64,000 bases of DNA from Sphingomonas sp. PP-F2F-A104-K0414 (GCF_004340945.1 NZ_SLYD01000008.1:62001-126000), one strand, 5' to 3'. Positions 52,337-61,136 are shown, numbered from the stretch's first letter. Numbers and translations: made by a program. Notes: generated by a model from the letters alone, not told the origin.

Positions 52337-52996
52337 CTAGGCAACTGCGAGCGGCTCAGGCGCTAACGTCGCGAAAAACAGGCGTTCAAGCCTTATAATT
52401 CCGTCCTGGCTTAGCTGAATGTATCCCAAATTACTGACCGGGATTTCTACGAGGCCACGATGAACCAGAGCTTTTACCCATCGATCCATAGATTGTTCTG
52501 GAAGGTTAATTAATTTTGCGACTTGTGAAGCCGTCACCACACGACCTTCCGCCTCTGCCAGATACATGTAAAGTAGAATCAGGCCCACATGATCGCTAAA
52601 AAGATCTTTTCCTAACTCGATGAGCCGCGCGTCATAAACATGCTTGACCCGAAGGGCTGCTTTCCAAAGCCGTGACGGTGACGGTTCCTGCCTCCCGTCA
52701 ATCCAAGACAATGTCGTTATCAAACGTCCTTCATCGCCGAACTTGGATACCAAAAGATCCGCTTTTATAAGGCTGCCATCGGGACGTACATATGCTTTGC
52801 GCAGATGGGTTGGAGCGGCCTTATCTATCAGCCCCGTAAGCATTTTACTACTTCTGGAGAGATCAGCAGGAGCGGTAATAGCTTTGTACGATATACCAAT
52901 TAACTGATCAGGCCTGCGCTGAACCAGTCGACAGAACCCGTCATCAAAATCTAGAATGATCCCTGCCATGCTGGATACACAATGAGCGACGGGCAT
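52337..52996 (-). CDS. PAS domain / winged-helix regulator
   Basis: The product is a 219-residue predicted transcription factor: an N-terminal PAS domain (about 5-105, GFCRLVQRRPDQLIGISY and AYVRPDGSLIKADLLVS) and a C-terminal MarR-like winged helix (about 135-205, RVVTASQVAKLINLPEQSMD and VKALVHRGLVEIPVS). Small proteins of this layout are frequent in sphingomonads. ATG 52996 is supported by GGAAGG seven bases ahead. The ligand and targets are unknown. It is divergent from the Rrf2-like regulator. Confidence 0.8.
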   Translation of the reverse strand: MPVAHCVSSMAGIILDFDDGFCRLVQRRPDQLIGISYKAITAPADLSRSSKMLTGLIDKAAPTHLRKAYVRPDGSLIKADLLVSKFGDEGRLITTLSWIDGRQEPSPSRLWKAALRVKHVYDARLIELGKDLFSDHVGLILLYMYLAEAEGRVVTASQVAKLINLPEQSMDRWVKALVHRGLVEIPVSNLGYIQLSQDGIIRLERLFFATLAPEPLAVA

Positions 52997-53300
52997 TCAG
53001 CGCCTTCCGAATAATTTAAGTTAATTTTCTCAAGGTTTACGAGATCGGCTTACTTCGTATGCTTGGCACGTGACTGCTACCGGTTGTTACCCCCCCCATC
53101 TAGCACAACTAAAAGACGATCGAAAACGCACAAAGATGCGGGGTTTGATGCTGTTGGCAATCGACTGCGGTAAGACCCTTTGCCGCTGGCGTCAAAGCGT
53201 GGGCGGAGTGAACGCTCAGGTGCTCGGTAGCGTGAGAAACTCAGCGTTTGCCGTGAGCGAGCGATTGGTTTAACTACCACCCGCCGGGTCGGAGTTTCAC
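52997..53300. other. Divergent intergenic region (304 bp)
   Basis: Between the PAS regulator and the Rrf2-like gene there is an AT-rich stretch (52995-53045, likely promoter) and a CCCCCCC run near 53090. Short open frames on both strands lack ribosome sites and family resemblance. Confidence 0.35.
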
Positions 53301-53882
53301 GTGAGCCATATCAGTACGGCAGTCGAGTATGCACTTCATACCCTGCTCTACATCATTGACTTGCCTGACGACGCAGCGGCGCCAAGTTCCAAGGATCTGG
53401 CTACGCTGCGCGCACTGCCAGTGAAGTTCATGGCAGGCGTGACGACCAAGCTTAACAAGGCGGGGATAGTCGTCGCGACCGAGGGTATGCGGGGCGGCAT
53501 TCGCCTCGCCCGACCGGCTGAAGAAATATCGTTTTATGACGTCGTGATCGCAGTCGACGGCCAAAAAGCGCTCTTCGACTGCCGCAATGTTAGGCATGCA
53601 TGCCCCTTGTACGGTCAAACGCCCCCTGCCTGGGCGACGTCCGGCGTATGCGGGATCCACGCCGTGATGCTGGAAGCCGACGCGCGGATGAAGGATGTTC
53701 TGAAAGCGAGAACACTTCGCGACATGGCTGATCATGCCGCCACGCGGGTTCCCGCTGAGTTTCGGGAAGAGACCCGAATATGGCTAGAAAACAGATCTCA
53801 AACGAGGCGGCGAACATCGAGTTCGCTAGAGGGCATCGCGAAATCTGCTGAGATGACGGAGGTAAAAATATGCCAGAAGTGA
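53301..53882 (+). CDS. Rrf2 family transcriptional regulator with three cysteines
   Basis: The product is a 193-residue regulator with an N-terminal winged helix (VSHISTAVEYALHTLLYIID, the MRxSxxxxYAxxxL-like opening) and the conserved GGIRLARPAEEISFYDVVIA. A cysteine set (FDCRNVRHACPLYG and GVCGIHAV) lies where IscR/NsrR members bind an iron-sulfur cluster. The spacing (Cys-x6-Cys, then Cys about 16 later) differs a little from classic IscR. GTG 53301 is the first good start. The C-terminal tail is longer than usual, and it overlaps the next small gene by 13 bp, so both are probably coupled. Confidence 0.85.
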   Translation: MSHISTAVEYALHTLLYIIDLPDDAAAPSSKDLATLRALPVKFMAGVTTKLNKAGIVVATEGMRGGIRLARPAEEISFYDVVIAVDGQKALFDCRNVRHACPLYGQTPPAWATSGVCGIHAVMLEADARMKDVLKARTLRDMADHAATRVPAEFREETRIWLENRSQTRRRTSSSLEGIAKSAEMTEVKICQK

Positions 53883-54043
53883 AAGCCCGTTTGCAGCAGC
53901 TGGCCTTGATCGAGCAAGCCGCCCAGAACGCCGTTTATATTGCAGATCAATGCAATGAGCTTTTGATTGGTATTCGAGCGGATGAATGCCTTCAGACTGT
54001 TCGTGATCGCATCGCTGAAATTTCCGAGCAAGGCCGACTGTAG
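53870..54043 (+). CDS. 57-residue helical protein coupled to the Rrf2-like gene
   Basis: This short gene has a strong ribosome site (GGAGG seven bases before the ATG, inside the Rrf2 gene). It encodes MPEVKARLQQLALIEQAAQN followed by VYIADQCNELLIGIRADECL and a helical end, all predicted helix with two cysteines. I do not recognise a family. The overlap and common direction make it a partner of the Rrf2-like regulator. Confidence 0.65.
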   Translation: MPEVKARLQQLALIEQAAQNAVYIADQCNELLIGIRADECLQTVRDRIAEISEQGRL

Positions 54044-54423
54044 GTAGGCGTCATAATGCTACCTTGGTTTGAAGACCCATACCCGGCCATTCGCAGCGCT
54101 ATTACGGCCTCCCGAAAGCGGACATTGGTTCATGTGCTACGCGTCGCCTGTCCATCGGGCCAAACGATTTCGGTCGACGGAAAGGTTTGGGACATTCCTG
54201 CCGTTCCAGGGCGATATTTCGAACGGCAGGACTCGCCATGAAGCGGATCTCCACTTTTGGGCGAAAGAGGCGAGGGCAGGCCGCCCCCCGTTCGCGTGGA
54301 AAAGAAGGAAGCGGCAGCCCTCACTTCGCGGGTTCAACCACGCCTGCACACCGACATGCTCGCGCACGTTGTCGCGCGCCGCCCATGATCAGGGGGCATG
54401 CTTTGGCGTCGGGCGCGGCGTGA
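54044..54423. other. Region with repeat copy D and no supported gene (380 bp)
   Basis: Several open frames cross this stretch, but they are Arg/Ser-rich, lack ribosome sites and match nothing I know. It holds the 62-bp repeat at its left end and borders the SDR remnant on the right. Confidence 0.35.
54072..54133. repeat. 62-bp dispersed repeat, copy D
   Basis: It begins AAGACCCATACCCGG and ends GCGGACATTGGTTCAT and aligns gap-free to the other copies; CGGCCATTCGC in its left third matches copy A closely. Confidence 0.55.
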
Positions 54424-54775
54424 AGGGTACTCAGAGCGCTGGATCATGAGCTGCGCCATGCCGGCATCCAGGTCAGCCTGATCGAACCGGCATATATGCG
54501 GACGTCATTCGACAAGAACATGATCCAGCTGGACGCTCCGCTCAAAGAGTACGACGCCGCGCAGGCACATGCAGAAAATGTTGGTCGGTACGATGGAAAA
54601 GGCCGACGAGCTGGACGTCGTAGGGCAGGCAGTGCTGAGGGCCGCCACCGACGGAAAGCCAAGGATGCGCTACCCGGCCGGCTCGGTCGCACGGAAGGTG
54701 GCCTTCATCCGGCGCTTCGCTCCCGCCTCCTCGGTCGACACGGCGCTGAGGAAGCAGCTCCGCCTGGACAGTTGA
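54424..54775 (+). pseudogene. Short-chain dehydrogenase, truncated and frameshifted C-terminal remnant
   Basis: Frame one (54424 to about 54565) reads RALDHELRHAGIQVSLIEPA then YMRTSFDKNMIQLDAPLKEY, the segment after the SDR catalytic site. The match then moves by one base and continues as KADELDVVGQAVLRAATDGK, PRMRYPAGSVARKVAFIRRF and the final APASSVDTALRKQLRLD. The Rossmann domain and YxxxK are absent. It is a dead gene just before the defence island. Confidence 0.75.
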
Positions 54776-54867
54776 TCCAGGTCGACATCGTCGCAAAGGT
54801 AGTACGTTTCCGCCTGCGGGAGTGACAGCCGCATTGTTTGTCCCCATCTACCAAGTAAGGGGGAAAG

Positions 54868-55247
54868 ATGCCGGATTTTCTGATCACTTACGACCTGCCG
54901 TCCAAGGCAAGGATCCCCACAAGGAATTCCTGCTGCAGGCGGAGCCGTCAGGCTTGCTGTACATCTACCAGACGAAGGGAACTCGCAAAGTTCTGCGGCT
55001 GCCGAACACGACGCTGTGGGGAACGTTCGCCGATCGCAACGCAGCTATCGCGGCGTTTGACGCCGCGTTGGCGGCGACCGCGACAAAACTCGGGCAGACC
55101 ATCAAGCTCGAAAAGCGCGTGATTACCGCTTTGACCGCTCCCTATTTCGATTCCGATAAACGCAAGTCCGCGGAAACGAAGTGGACGGGCCCGAACGACT
55201 TCGCGACCTGCCGTCTTCACCAGCTGAACGACCCGTTCTTTGCATAG
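54868..55247 (+). pseudogene. Cas2/SinR-like small protein with an internal frameshift
   Basis: ATG 54868 has a very strong ribosome site (AAGGGGGAAAG) and starts MPDFLITYDLPSK, a first strand typical of Cas2/SinR-type ferredoxin folds. After about 13 codons the family-like sequence continues in the -1 frame: GKDPHKEFLLQAEPSGLLYI, RLPNTTLWGTFADRNAAIAA and IKLEKRVITALTAPY, ending at 55247. One missing G in TCCAAGGCAAGG (about 54910-54921) explains it and would give a protein of about 126 residues with a beta-alpha-beta-beta-alpha-beta order. It ends 21 bp before the large NACHT-like/nuclease gene. It could be a true mutation, a read error or programmed frameshifting; no classic slippery site is seen. 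Confidence 0.6.
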
Positions 55248-55268
55248 GCTTTCACAAGAACGGCCGCA

Positions 55269-58200
55269 GTGAGGTTGCAGCGCGTGAGGACCTCCGCCGA
55301 CGTCGATCGTCACGTCAGCGTCCGCGGAGAAGACACGCCTGAGCGCCGCCGCCTGTCGGAATTCCGGGATCTGACGAGCTACGTGCTCCTCGGTGAGCCG
55401 GGTAGCGGGAAGTCCACCTCCTTCGCACGGGAGGCTGGCGCGGTCGGCTCCCGGATCACCACCGCGCGACAGTTCGTCGCCGGGAAGCGGCCTAATGGAC
55501 GCGCGGTATTCATAGACGCGATGGAGGAGTATCGCATCGGCGAGGTGGGCGTCGACCGGCTGGAGTCCCTGATCGACGCGCTCGAGACGTGCGGGTACGA
55601 CCAGTGGCGCATCGCGTGCCGGGCGATCTCGCTTCCGCCATCGGACGCCATTCGGATCGAGGATCGGCTTGGCGACTTCGCCACTCTTCAGCTCGAACCG
55701 CTGGACTTCGCCGACCAGCGTCGCATCCTGAGCGCGATTGGCGAATCCGACCCGGCGGCATTCCAGAGGCGGGTCGAGACGATGAGCGCGGCCGCACTGA
55801 TGGGGAACCCGTCCACCCTCCTTCTGCTGCACGACACCCTCGACCGTGCGGAAGTCCCGATCACCACCCGGGGCGGACTCCTTGCCGAGGCCACGCGGCA
55901 GATGGCCCATGAGGTCAATCCGGCCATGCCTGAGCGATCGGACCGCCCGCCGCCGTCCCGGATCATGGAAGCCGCGGAAGCTGCATGCCTGGTCTTGCTG
56001 CTTTCGGTCCGAACCGACCTCTGGATGCACGCAGCGGTGCCGACCGATCGGCTGTTCGTCACGCGGGACGACCTTCTTCCGGCTCACGTCGATACGCAGG
56101 CGCTGCGCGCGGCGCTCGACACGCCGATGTTCAGCGGCGACGGCGAGACGTTCGTCCCAACGCACCGGTTCGTGGCGGAGTACCTCGGGGGCCGAGCGCT
56201 GGCGCGAGCGACCGCGCCCGCCGATCCTGGCAGGGCCGCGCTCTCCCTCAACCGCGCGATCGCCTTTCTGCACGGTGACGACGATCGCCCGGCGCCGGCG
56301 CTGACCGGCATCTACGCGTGGTTCGTGACCGCGCTCTCGCAGACCGTCCATGCCGACCGCGCCCTGGAACTCGTCAAGCGCGATCCGGAGGCGATACTCT
56401 TCCACGGCGACGCGGCGATGCTGCCGACCGCCCATCGACGCGCGCTGCTCGATGCCGTCGGACGGGAGGACCCATGGTTCCTGGGTGGCAATCACGGCAC
56501 CACCGCACTTGCTGGCTTCGCACGCAGCGACCTCGCCGAACAGATGAAGGCGATCCTCGTCGATCCGGACGAGACCGCGAACCGCCGGACGTTCGTGCTG
56601 ATCGCCCTCGGGGACGGAGAGCCCGTTCCCGAACTTGCCGGGAAGGTCTGGGAGATACTTACCAGCGAAGACGCCGACGATCATTTCGAGCGGCGCTTCG
56701 CGCTGCGCGCCTACGAGGGTATCGTCGGCGCGACGCCCGGCACGTATCGCGCCGTCCTCGACGCCATTTCGAAGCAGACCTCGGCAGCGTCGGTTCAGCT
56801 CCGCGTGGAGGTTCTCGCAAATCTGATCCCGGGCGCGGCGATCGAAGAGATACGGGCGACCCTCCTCGCCTACGCGGCCACCCGGGACGGTCCGATGGGA
56901 TATGCACGACCGCTCGGCACCAAGCTCAACCAGTTCCCCGAACCCGCCTTGTTCGACCACCCTCTCGAGATCAGGCGACACACGGGTGAGGCCCGCCATC
57001 ACGAGGTGAGCACCCTTCTCGATCGCGCGTTGGCCGCGGCTATACGTGCGACCAGCGATCTTCGCGCCGTTCGGCTTCTGTCCTGGCTTGCGAACGCCAG
57101 CCTGGACGATCTCAGCACGCCGGACGACATCATCCGCACGGCCATCCGGGAATGGTTAGCCGCCGAAGCCGGTCGCGAACTGGAACTGCTGGACGCCGTC
57201 GTCGCGGCCAACGAGGGAACCAGGGCGTGGCAGGTGCTTCACGACTTCCAGCGTCTGGTCGGTACGGACGTCTTCCTTCCTCTGCGCACCGCTCTGGTGG
57301 AACGCGCGGAGAATGCCGCCGACGTCGACCTCCTTCGTGTCGCGACCATCGCGTTCTCGATGATGCGGCCTCTCGACGCCTGCCCCGAGCTCTTCTGGCG
57401 TCTTTGGGAGACGCTACACGGGCGGACGCCGGGGTCCGGACTGTTCGCCGATCTGAAGACCTGTACCCTTCACGACTGGCATGTCCGCGACGCGGAACGG
57501 AACCGGGAGCGAAACGCCGAGCAGGCCAGGATGCGCGCGAATGAGACCGACTGGTATAGCGCGCATCTCGACGAGGTTCGATCGGGCACGTCCGGCCAAG
57601 GGCTGTTCTTCGCCGCGGATCAGTATCTGGGCCATGCCCCCGGCGACGGAAAGGCGCTCGATCGACTGCGCGGGATGTTCGGCGATGAGATCGTCGAAGC
57701 GATCCTGACCGGCTGGCAGAATTTCTCCGAGAGCCAGGGCGGCACGGCCGCCGAGGCCGGGCGTCGTTCCGCAAGCTCGACCGTGTATCGTGCCGACATG
57801 GTGTGCGTGACATGGGCCGACGTCTGCGTGGCGGCAGGCAAAGGGCTGGATCTGTCGATGCCGACGCTCTTCACGGTCGCCCACACCGCCTTCGCGTTGC
57901 CGAACCAGCGGGATCAGGCGGTACGATCTGCTGCGCTCGCCCGGATCTACGATCTGCCGGAAGCGGCGGACGCGATCGTGGCGTTCTGGACGGGGGCTCT
58001 TGCCGGTCGAGCACGTGGCCTGCCCTTCGCCCACGACCTCGATCCCGCTCGTCCGGTCGTCCGAAGTGCGCTTCGTACCTTCCTTCAGCGTCGCCCGGCA
58101 CTGCGTCAGGAGGCACTTCGCGAGGCCCTGCGACTGGCCGCGCTGGCCCTGGGTCCGTCGACACTGCTTTCCCTGGCACGGAACGCGCTCGCGCGACCGC

Positions 58201-59246
58201 TACCGACTAATTCGAGGCGTCTATGGGCGTTCGTAGCCTTCATGCTCGATCCGGCGAGCCAGCCCGACATCCTGGCCCGCGAGTTCTCGACGCCGGACGG
58301 AAACGAGCTCTTCGCCGAGCTTTTCGCCGGCGATCTGGGCAAGCTCGCCAAAATGGACGGGGAAGAGGCGCTCACCCGTCTCCGCACGGTGATCGACGGA
58401 CTTGCGCCTCGTCACGAACCGCGAAGGGACATGGAGGCGTTCAGGGGCGGCGCTGTCGGCGCCGTCGCCGCGTCCATCGCTCAGCTCTCGCAGATACCGA
58501 CCGTCGCCGCGTCCGACATGATCGGTGCCTTCCTCGCGGCGCCCGACCTCGCAGCGTGGCACGAGCAGCTGAAGCATCAGCTGGCTCGCCAGATGGAGCT
58601 TCGTCGGCGGTCGGAGTTCAGACCGCCGGAACCCGCCGCCGTGGCGGCCGCGCTGGCGGCCGGTCCGCCAGCGACCGCCGGCGACCTTCGGGCGATCATC
58701 AGGGAAAGCATCGAGGAGCTGGCGGAGGACATTCGCCACGGAGACACGTCGCCCTGGAAGGGTTTCTGGAACCGGCCTTCGAAGACCAGCAAAGTGCCGG
58801 AACCTGTCAACACGCCCAAGATCGAGAACGACTGCCGCGACCTGCTCACCGATCGCCTCGCGGATCGGCTCCGTCGATATGGCATTCCGGTACGGCAGGT
58901 TCAGACGGAGGACCGCAGCGGCGACGACCGGCGCGCCGACGTCATGATCGTGCTGGGAGACGGGTCGGCCTCGGTCCCGATCGAGGCGAAGCGGCACTGG
59001 AACGCGCAGCTATGGACGGCGGTCGAGGATCAGCTTCTGCCATACTGCCGTTCCGCGGGGTCCAACGGCCACGGCATCTATCTCGTGTTCTGGTTCGGCG
59101 CCGACCGGCCCGTTCCGTCCCCTCCGGGAAGGACCGCACGCCCCGGCAGTGCCGCCGAGCTTCAGGACCTCCTTGTTGCGAACCTGCCGGCTGACGGCGC
59201 GCAGTCCATCAGCGTGATCGTCGTGGACGTCGCGGAACCCGGCTGA
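55269..59246 (+). CDS. Large NACHT-like ATPase with C-terminal PD-(D/E)XK nuclease, probable defence protein
   Basis: The product has 1325 residues. A P-loop ATPase at the N-terminus has Walker A GEPGSGKST (42-50, K48) and Walker B AVFIDAMEEYR (D83, E86, E87) in the style of NACHT/STAND proteins, then a conserved THRFVAEYLGGRAL that resembles the winged-helix end of NACHT modules. About 800 residues of alpha-helical, repeat-like sequence follow. The last 150 residues carry a PD-(D/E)XK pattern: E1186 (KIENDCRDLL), D1224 (DRRADVMIVLG), E1239-A-K1241 (VPIEAKRHW) and a helix with LWTAVEDQLL. The likely role is sensing an invader with the helical part and cutting nucleic acid. GTG 55269 is the first start; no ribosome site decides between it and GTG 55284. 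It faces the CBASS operon. Confidence 0.8.
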   Translation: MRLQRVRTSADVDRHVSVRGEDTPERRRLSEFRDLTSYVLLGEPGSGKSTSFAREAGAVGSRITTARQFVAGKRPNGRAVFIDAMEEYRIGEVGVDRLESLIDALETCGYDQWRIACRAISLPPSDAIRIEDRLGDFATLQLEPLDFADQRRILSAIGESDPAAFQRRVETMSAAALMGNPSTLLLLHDTLDRAEVPITTRGGLLAEATRQMAHEVNPAMPERSDRPPPSRIMEAAEAACLVLLLSVRTDLWMHAAVPTDRLFVTRDDLLPAHVDTQALRAALDTPMFSGDGETFVPTHRFVAEYLGGRALARATAPADPGRAALSLNRAIAFLHGDDDRPAPALTGIYAWFVTALSQTVHADRALELVKRDPEAILFHGDAAMLPTAHRRALLDAVGREDPWFLGGNHGTTALAGFARSDLAEQMKAILVDPDETANRRTFVLIALGDGEPVPELAGKVWEILTSEDADDHFERRFALRAYEGIVGATPGTYRAVLDAISKQTSAASVQLRVEVLANLIPGAAIEEIRATLLAYAATRDGPMGYARPLGTKLNQFPEPALFDHPLEIRRHTGEARHHEVSTLLDRALAAAIRATSDLRAVRLLSWLANASLDDLSTPDDIIRTAIREWLAAEAGRELELLDAVVAANEGTRAWQVLHDFQRLVGTDVFLPLRTALVERAENAADVDLLRVATIAFSMMRPLDACPELFWRLWETLHGRTPGSGLFADLKTCTLHDWHVRDAERNRERNAEQARMRANETDWYSAHLDEVRSGTSGQGLFFAADQYLGHAPGDGKALDRLRGMFGDEIVEAILTGWQNFSESQGGTAAEAGRRSASSTVYRADMVCVTWADVCVAAGKGLDLSMPTLFTVAHTAFALPNQRDQAVRSAALARIYDLPEAADAIVAFWTGALAGRARGLPFAHDLDPARPVVRSALRTFLQRRPALRQEALREALRLAALALGPSTLLSLARNALARPLPTNSRRLWAFVAFMLDPASQPDILAREFSTPDGNELFAELFAGDLGKLAKMDGEEALTRLRTVIDGLAPRHEPRRDMEAFRGGAVGAVAASIAQLSQIPTVAASDMIGAFLAAPDLAAWHEQLKHQLARQMELRRRSEFRPPEPAAVAAALAAGPPATAGDLRAIIRESIEELAEDIRHGDTSPWKGFWNRPSKTSKVPEPVNTPKIENDCRDLLTDRLADRLRRYGIPVRQVQTEDRSGDDRRADVMIVLGDGSASVPIEAKRHWNAQLWTAVEDQLLPYCRSAGSNGHGIYLVFWFGADRPVPSPPGRTARPGSAAELQDLLVANLPADGAQSISVIVVDVAEPG

Positions 59247-59407
59247 CGAGCCGCGTACCATCGGGAAGACGGGGGCCCGGCGCGACGTTCCATCGGCCGC
59301 GTCGGGCCTCCACAGTAAGCTCAGCGAGCCGCGGGCCCGGCCGGTTCGAACATCGCGTTGCCGCTCACCGTCTCGGATGCCGACACCTCTTCCTGCAGGA
59401 CGTCCCA

Positions 59408-59872
59408 GTGCTCCGCGACGAGGCCAACCGGATCGAGCCCGGAAAGCGAACGGCACCACGTCACGGTCACGCCCTATCTTCTGCTCTCGGATCTCCGAAT
59501 GAACGGGAGTTCAAGACGTCCGTCCTCGACGAGGCGGATGCCATGGTTCGAGAAGGACCGAGCGGCGAGGCCATCATCCTCATTATTCCGATGGCGCGAG
59601 AGTATATCGCGGCCCTGTCATCCGTGATGGCGTCCATTCGCAGGCTGTATGAGGATCGCGAGACGGCGGCGCTGAACATGATCTTTTCCGCTTTCTTTCA
59701 CTACAGCGGCTGGCTCACGAAGGGCGCGCCGGTCGGCATGCATGTGGCTTCTGCGTCGACCCCGGAAGCGCCGGCGACCTATTTTGGAACCGATGCACAT
59801 TTTAAGGTACTGAAGCTCCGGGCCGTGAACATCGAACTAGATCTGCTGATCGGGACGGACATCCGTCAGTAG
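59408..59872 (+). CDS. Hypothetical protein (up to 154 aa) in the defence island
   Basis: I do not recognise the family. The first 45 codons are not convincing as coding. From ATG 59543 (MVREGPSGEAIILIIPMARE) the sequence looks structured: helices around YIAALSSVMASIRRLYED and AALNMIFSAFFHYSGWL, then strands KLRAVNIELDLLIGTD. It lies between the end of the NACHT-like/nuclease gene and the end of cap5, in the direction of the former, 161 bp after it. The true start is uncertain and it may be a 5'-truncated gene. Confidence 0.45.
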   Translation: MLRDEANRIEPGKRTAPRHGHALSSALGSPNEREFKTSVLDEADAMVREGPSGEAIILIIPMAREYIAALSSVMASIRRLYEDRETAALNMIFSAFFHYSGWLTKGAPVGMHVASASTPEAPATYFGTDAHFKVLKLRAVNIELDLLIGTDIRQ

Positions 59873-59990
59873 ACCGAGCCAATGCATCTCCCCTAAGGCA
59901 CGACGTCCAGCCATTGGTCCCGACCTGGCGATACCTATCCGGGGCCGAGTTCAACCGGAGCAGAGCTGCGGCTCCCGACAACCGCAGGCA

Positions 59991-61136
59991 TCACTTCGCC
60001 ACCGGCGCCCCGATCGATAACGTGGGCACGAACCCCTTCTCCCTGTTCTGGTCGTAGATGAGCATCTCGAGATCGGCCTTCGGCATCCAGATCCGTCCCG
60101 TCTCGACGGCGAGCGATGCCGGCATCACCGGGAAGAGGTGGATCACCTGACCATCGCCGTGCCGCGCCTTGATCTCGTTGTAGACGTCGCGGACCGTTGT
60201 GCGGAAAACCGACAGATCTTCAGGCTGGCGGACGACGTCGTTGCCGGGCTTCGCGATCGTGATGGTCCAGATCGCGGCGTCGTCACTGAGCACCCTAGTG
60301 ATCCGATCGTCGTTCACGGTCGCACTCACCGCGATCTTCAGTGCGATCTTCCCCGTCGCCCGAGCCTCGGGACGCGACACGAGGAAGTCGAGGACCGGCC
60401 GGTCCCGCTGCCAGTTCCATGTCGCCGTCGGCTCGCGGTGGCGGTTGTGCACGGTTATCGGGACGATCTCGTTCAGCAGACGGCCAAGCTCGATCAGCAA
60501 TGGCTGCGGAGCGAGCGCGAAGACGCTGAGATGACGGATCTCCTGCCGCTCGATCCGCCCGCCGATCCTATCCGCGAACAGCCGGTCGAGGTTCTTCCGC
60601 TGCAGCTCCCAGAACTCCGGCTCGTCATCCTTGATCGCTTGGTTGAGCATCTCGAGATCGATCGTCTGGCTGGTGGCAGGATGCCGGTCGGGGGGCATGG
60701 CGGCGAAGATCGCCTGCGTCGACACGAGCGCCTCGTGGTTGCCAATGGATGCACCGAAGCGGAGGACGTGCGATGCGTATTCCTCGCTGATACCGGTGTT
60801 CGTGGCGATGCGCGTCTCATGGGCATCCTTCATTGCGTGGAGCAACTCGACCGGGTGCCCCTCCTCATCGTCGACGTCGATGAGCTTGTGATGCCTTCCA
60901 CATAGCAGCATCAGATTGCTCAGCTCCTTCGCGAGCTTCGGCGAGAGAACCTTGTCGCCCCGGGGGCCATCCTCGCTGTCGCCGACGATGTGGGCGATGT
61001 AGCCGAACAGCGCATCCCGCTTTCCTGAGATCAAATCTCCGACCAGGTTTTCGTTGCAACCGCGATACTCGCAACGCCCACCGGCGAGCGCCCACAGGGC
61101 GGCGGCAATCTTTTGAGGGGGCTTCGTCTTCGCCAT
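59991..61136 (-). CDS. cap5: Cap5: HNH endonuclease with SAVED domain (CBASS effector)
   Basis: The product is a 381-residue effector. The N-terminal HNH module has C22/C27 (GGRCEYRGC), H49 (YIAHIVG), N74 (LSNLMLL) and C79-G-R-H-H (CGRHHKLID), so both the catalytic and zinc-site residues are present. The C-terminal SAVED domain (about 170-381) includes IHLFPVMPASLAVETGRIW and MPKADLEMLIYDQN, the pocket for the cyclic nucleotide signal. On binding the signal such proteins assemble and degrade double-stranded DNA, killing the infected cell. ATG 61136 (MAKTKPPQKI) is preferred to TTG 61145. It is the last gene of the CBASS operon, 33 bp after cap3. Confidence 0.92.
   Translation of the reverse strand: MAKTKPPQKIAAALWALAGGRCEYRGCNENLVGDLISGKRDALFGYIAHIVGDSEDGPRGDKVLSPKLAKELSNLMLLCGRHHKLIDVDDEEGHPVELLHAMKDAHETRIATNTGISEEYASHVLRFGASIGNHEALVSTQAIFAAMPPDRHPATSQTIDLEMLNQAIKDDEPEFWELQRKNLDRLFADRIGGRIERQEIRHLSVFALAPQPLLIELGRLLNEIVPITVHNRHREPTATWNWQRDRPVLDFLVSRPEARATGKIALKIAVSATVNDDRITRVLSDDAAIWTITIAKPGNDVVRQPEDLSVFRTTVRDVYNEIKARHGDGQVIHLFPVMPASLAVETGRIWMPKADLEMLIYDQNREKGFVPTLSIGAPVAK

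Noticed and set aside
53070..53280. Small open frames on both strands between the PAS and Rrf2 regulators
   Set aside because: No ribosome sites, no family likeness, and the region is needed for two divergent promoters.
54056..54449. Open frames over repeat copy D
   Set aside because: Composition unlike coding sequence, no ribosome site, and the repeat itself accounts for part of it.
54948..57002. 684-residue minus-strand frame over the large ATPase gene
   Set aside because: Shadow of the plus-strand gene, which has Walker motifs and consistent structure.
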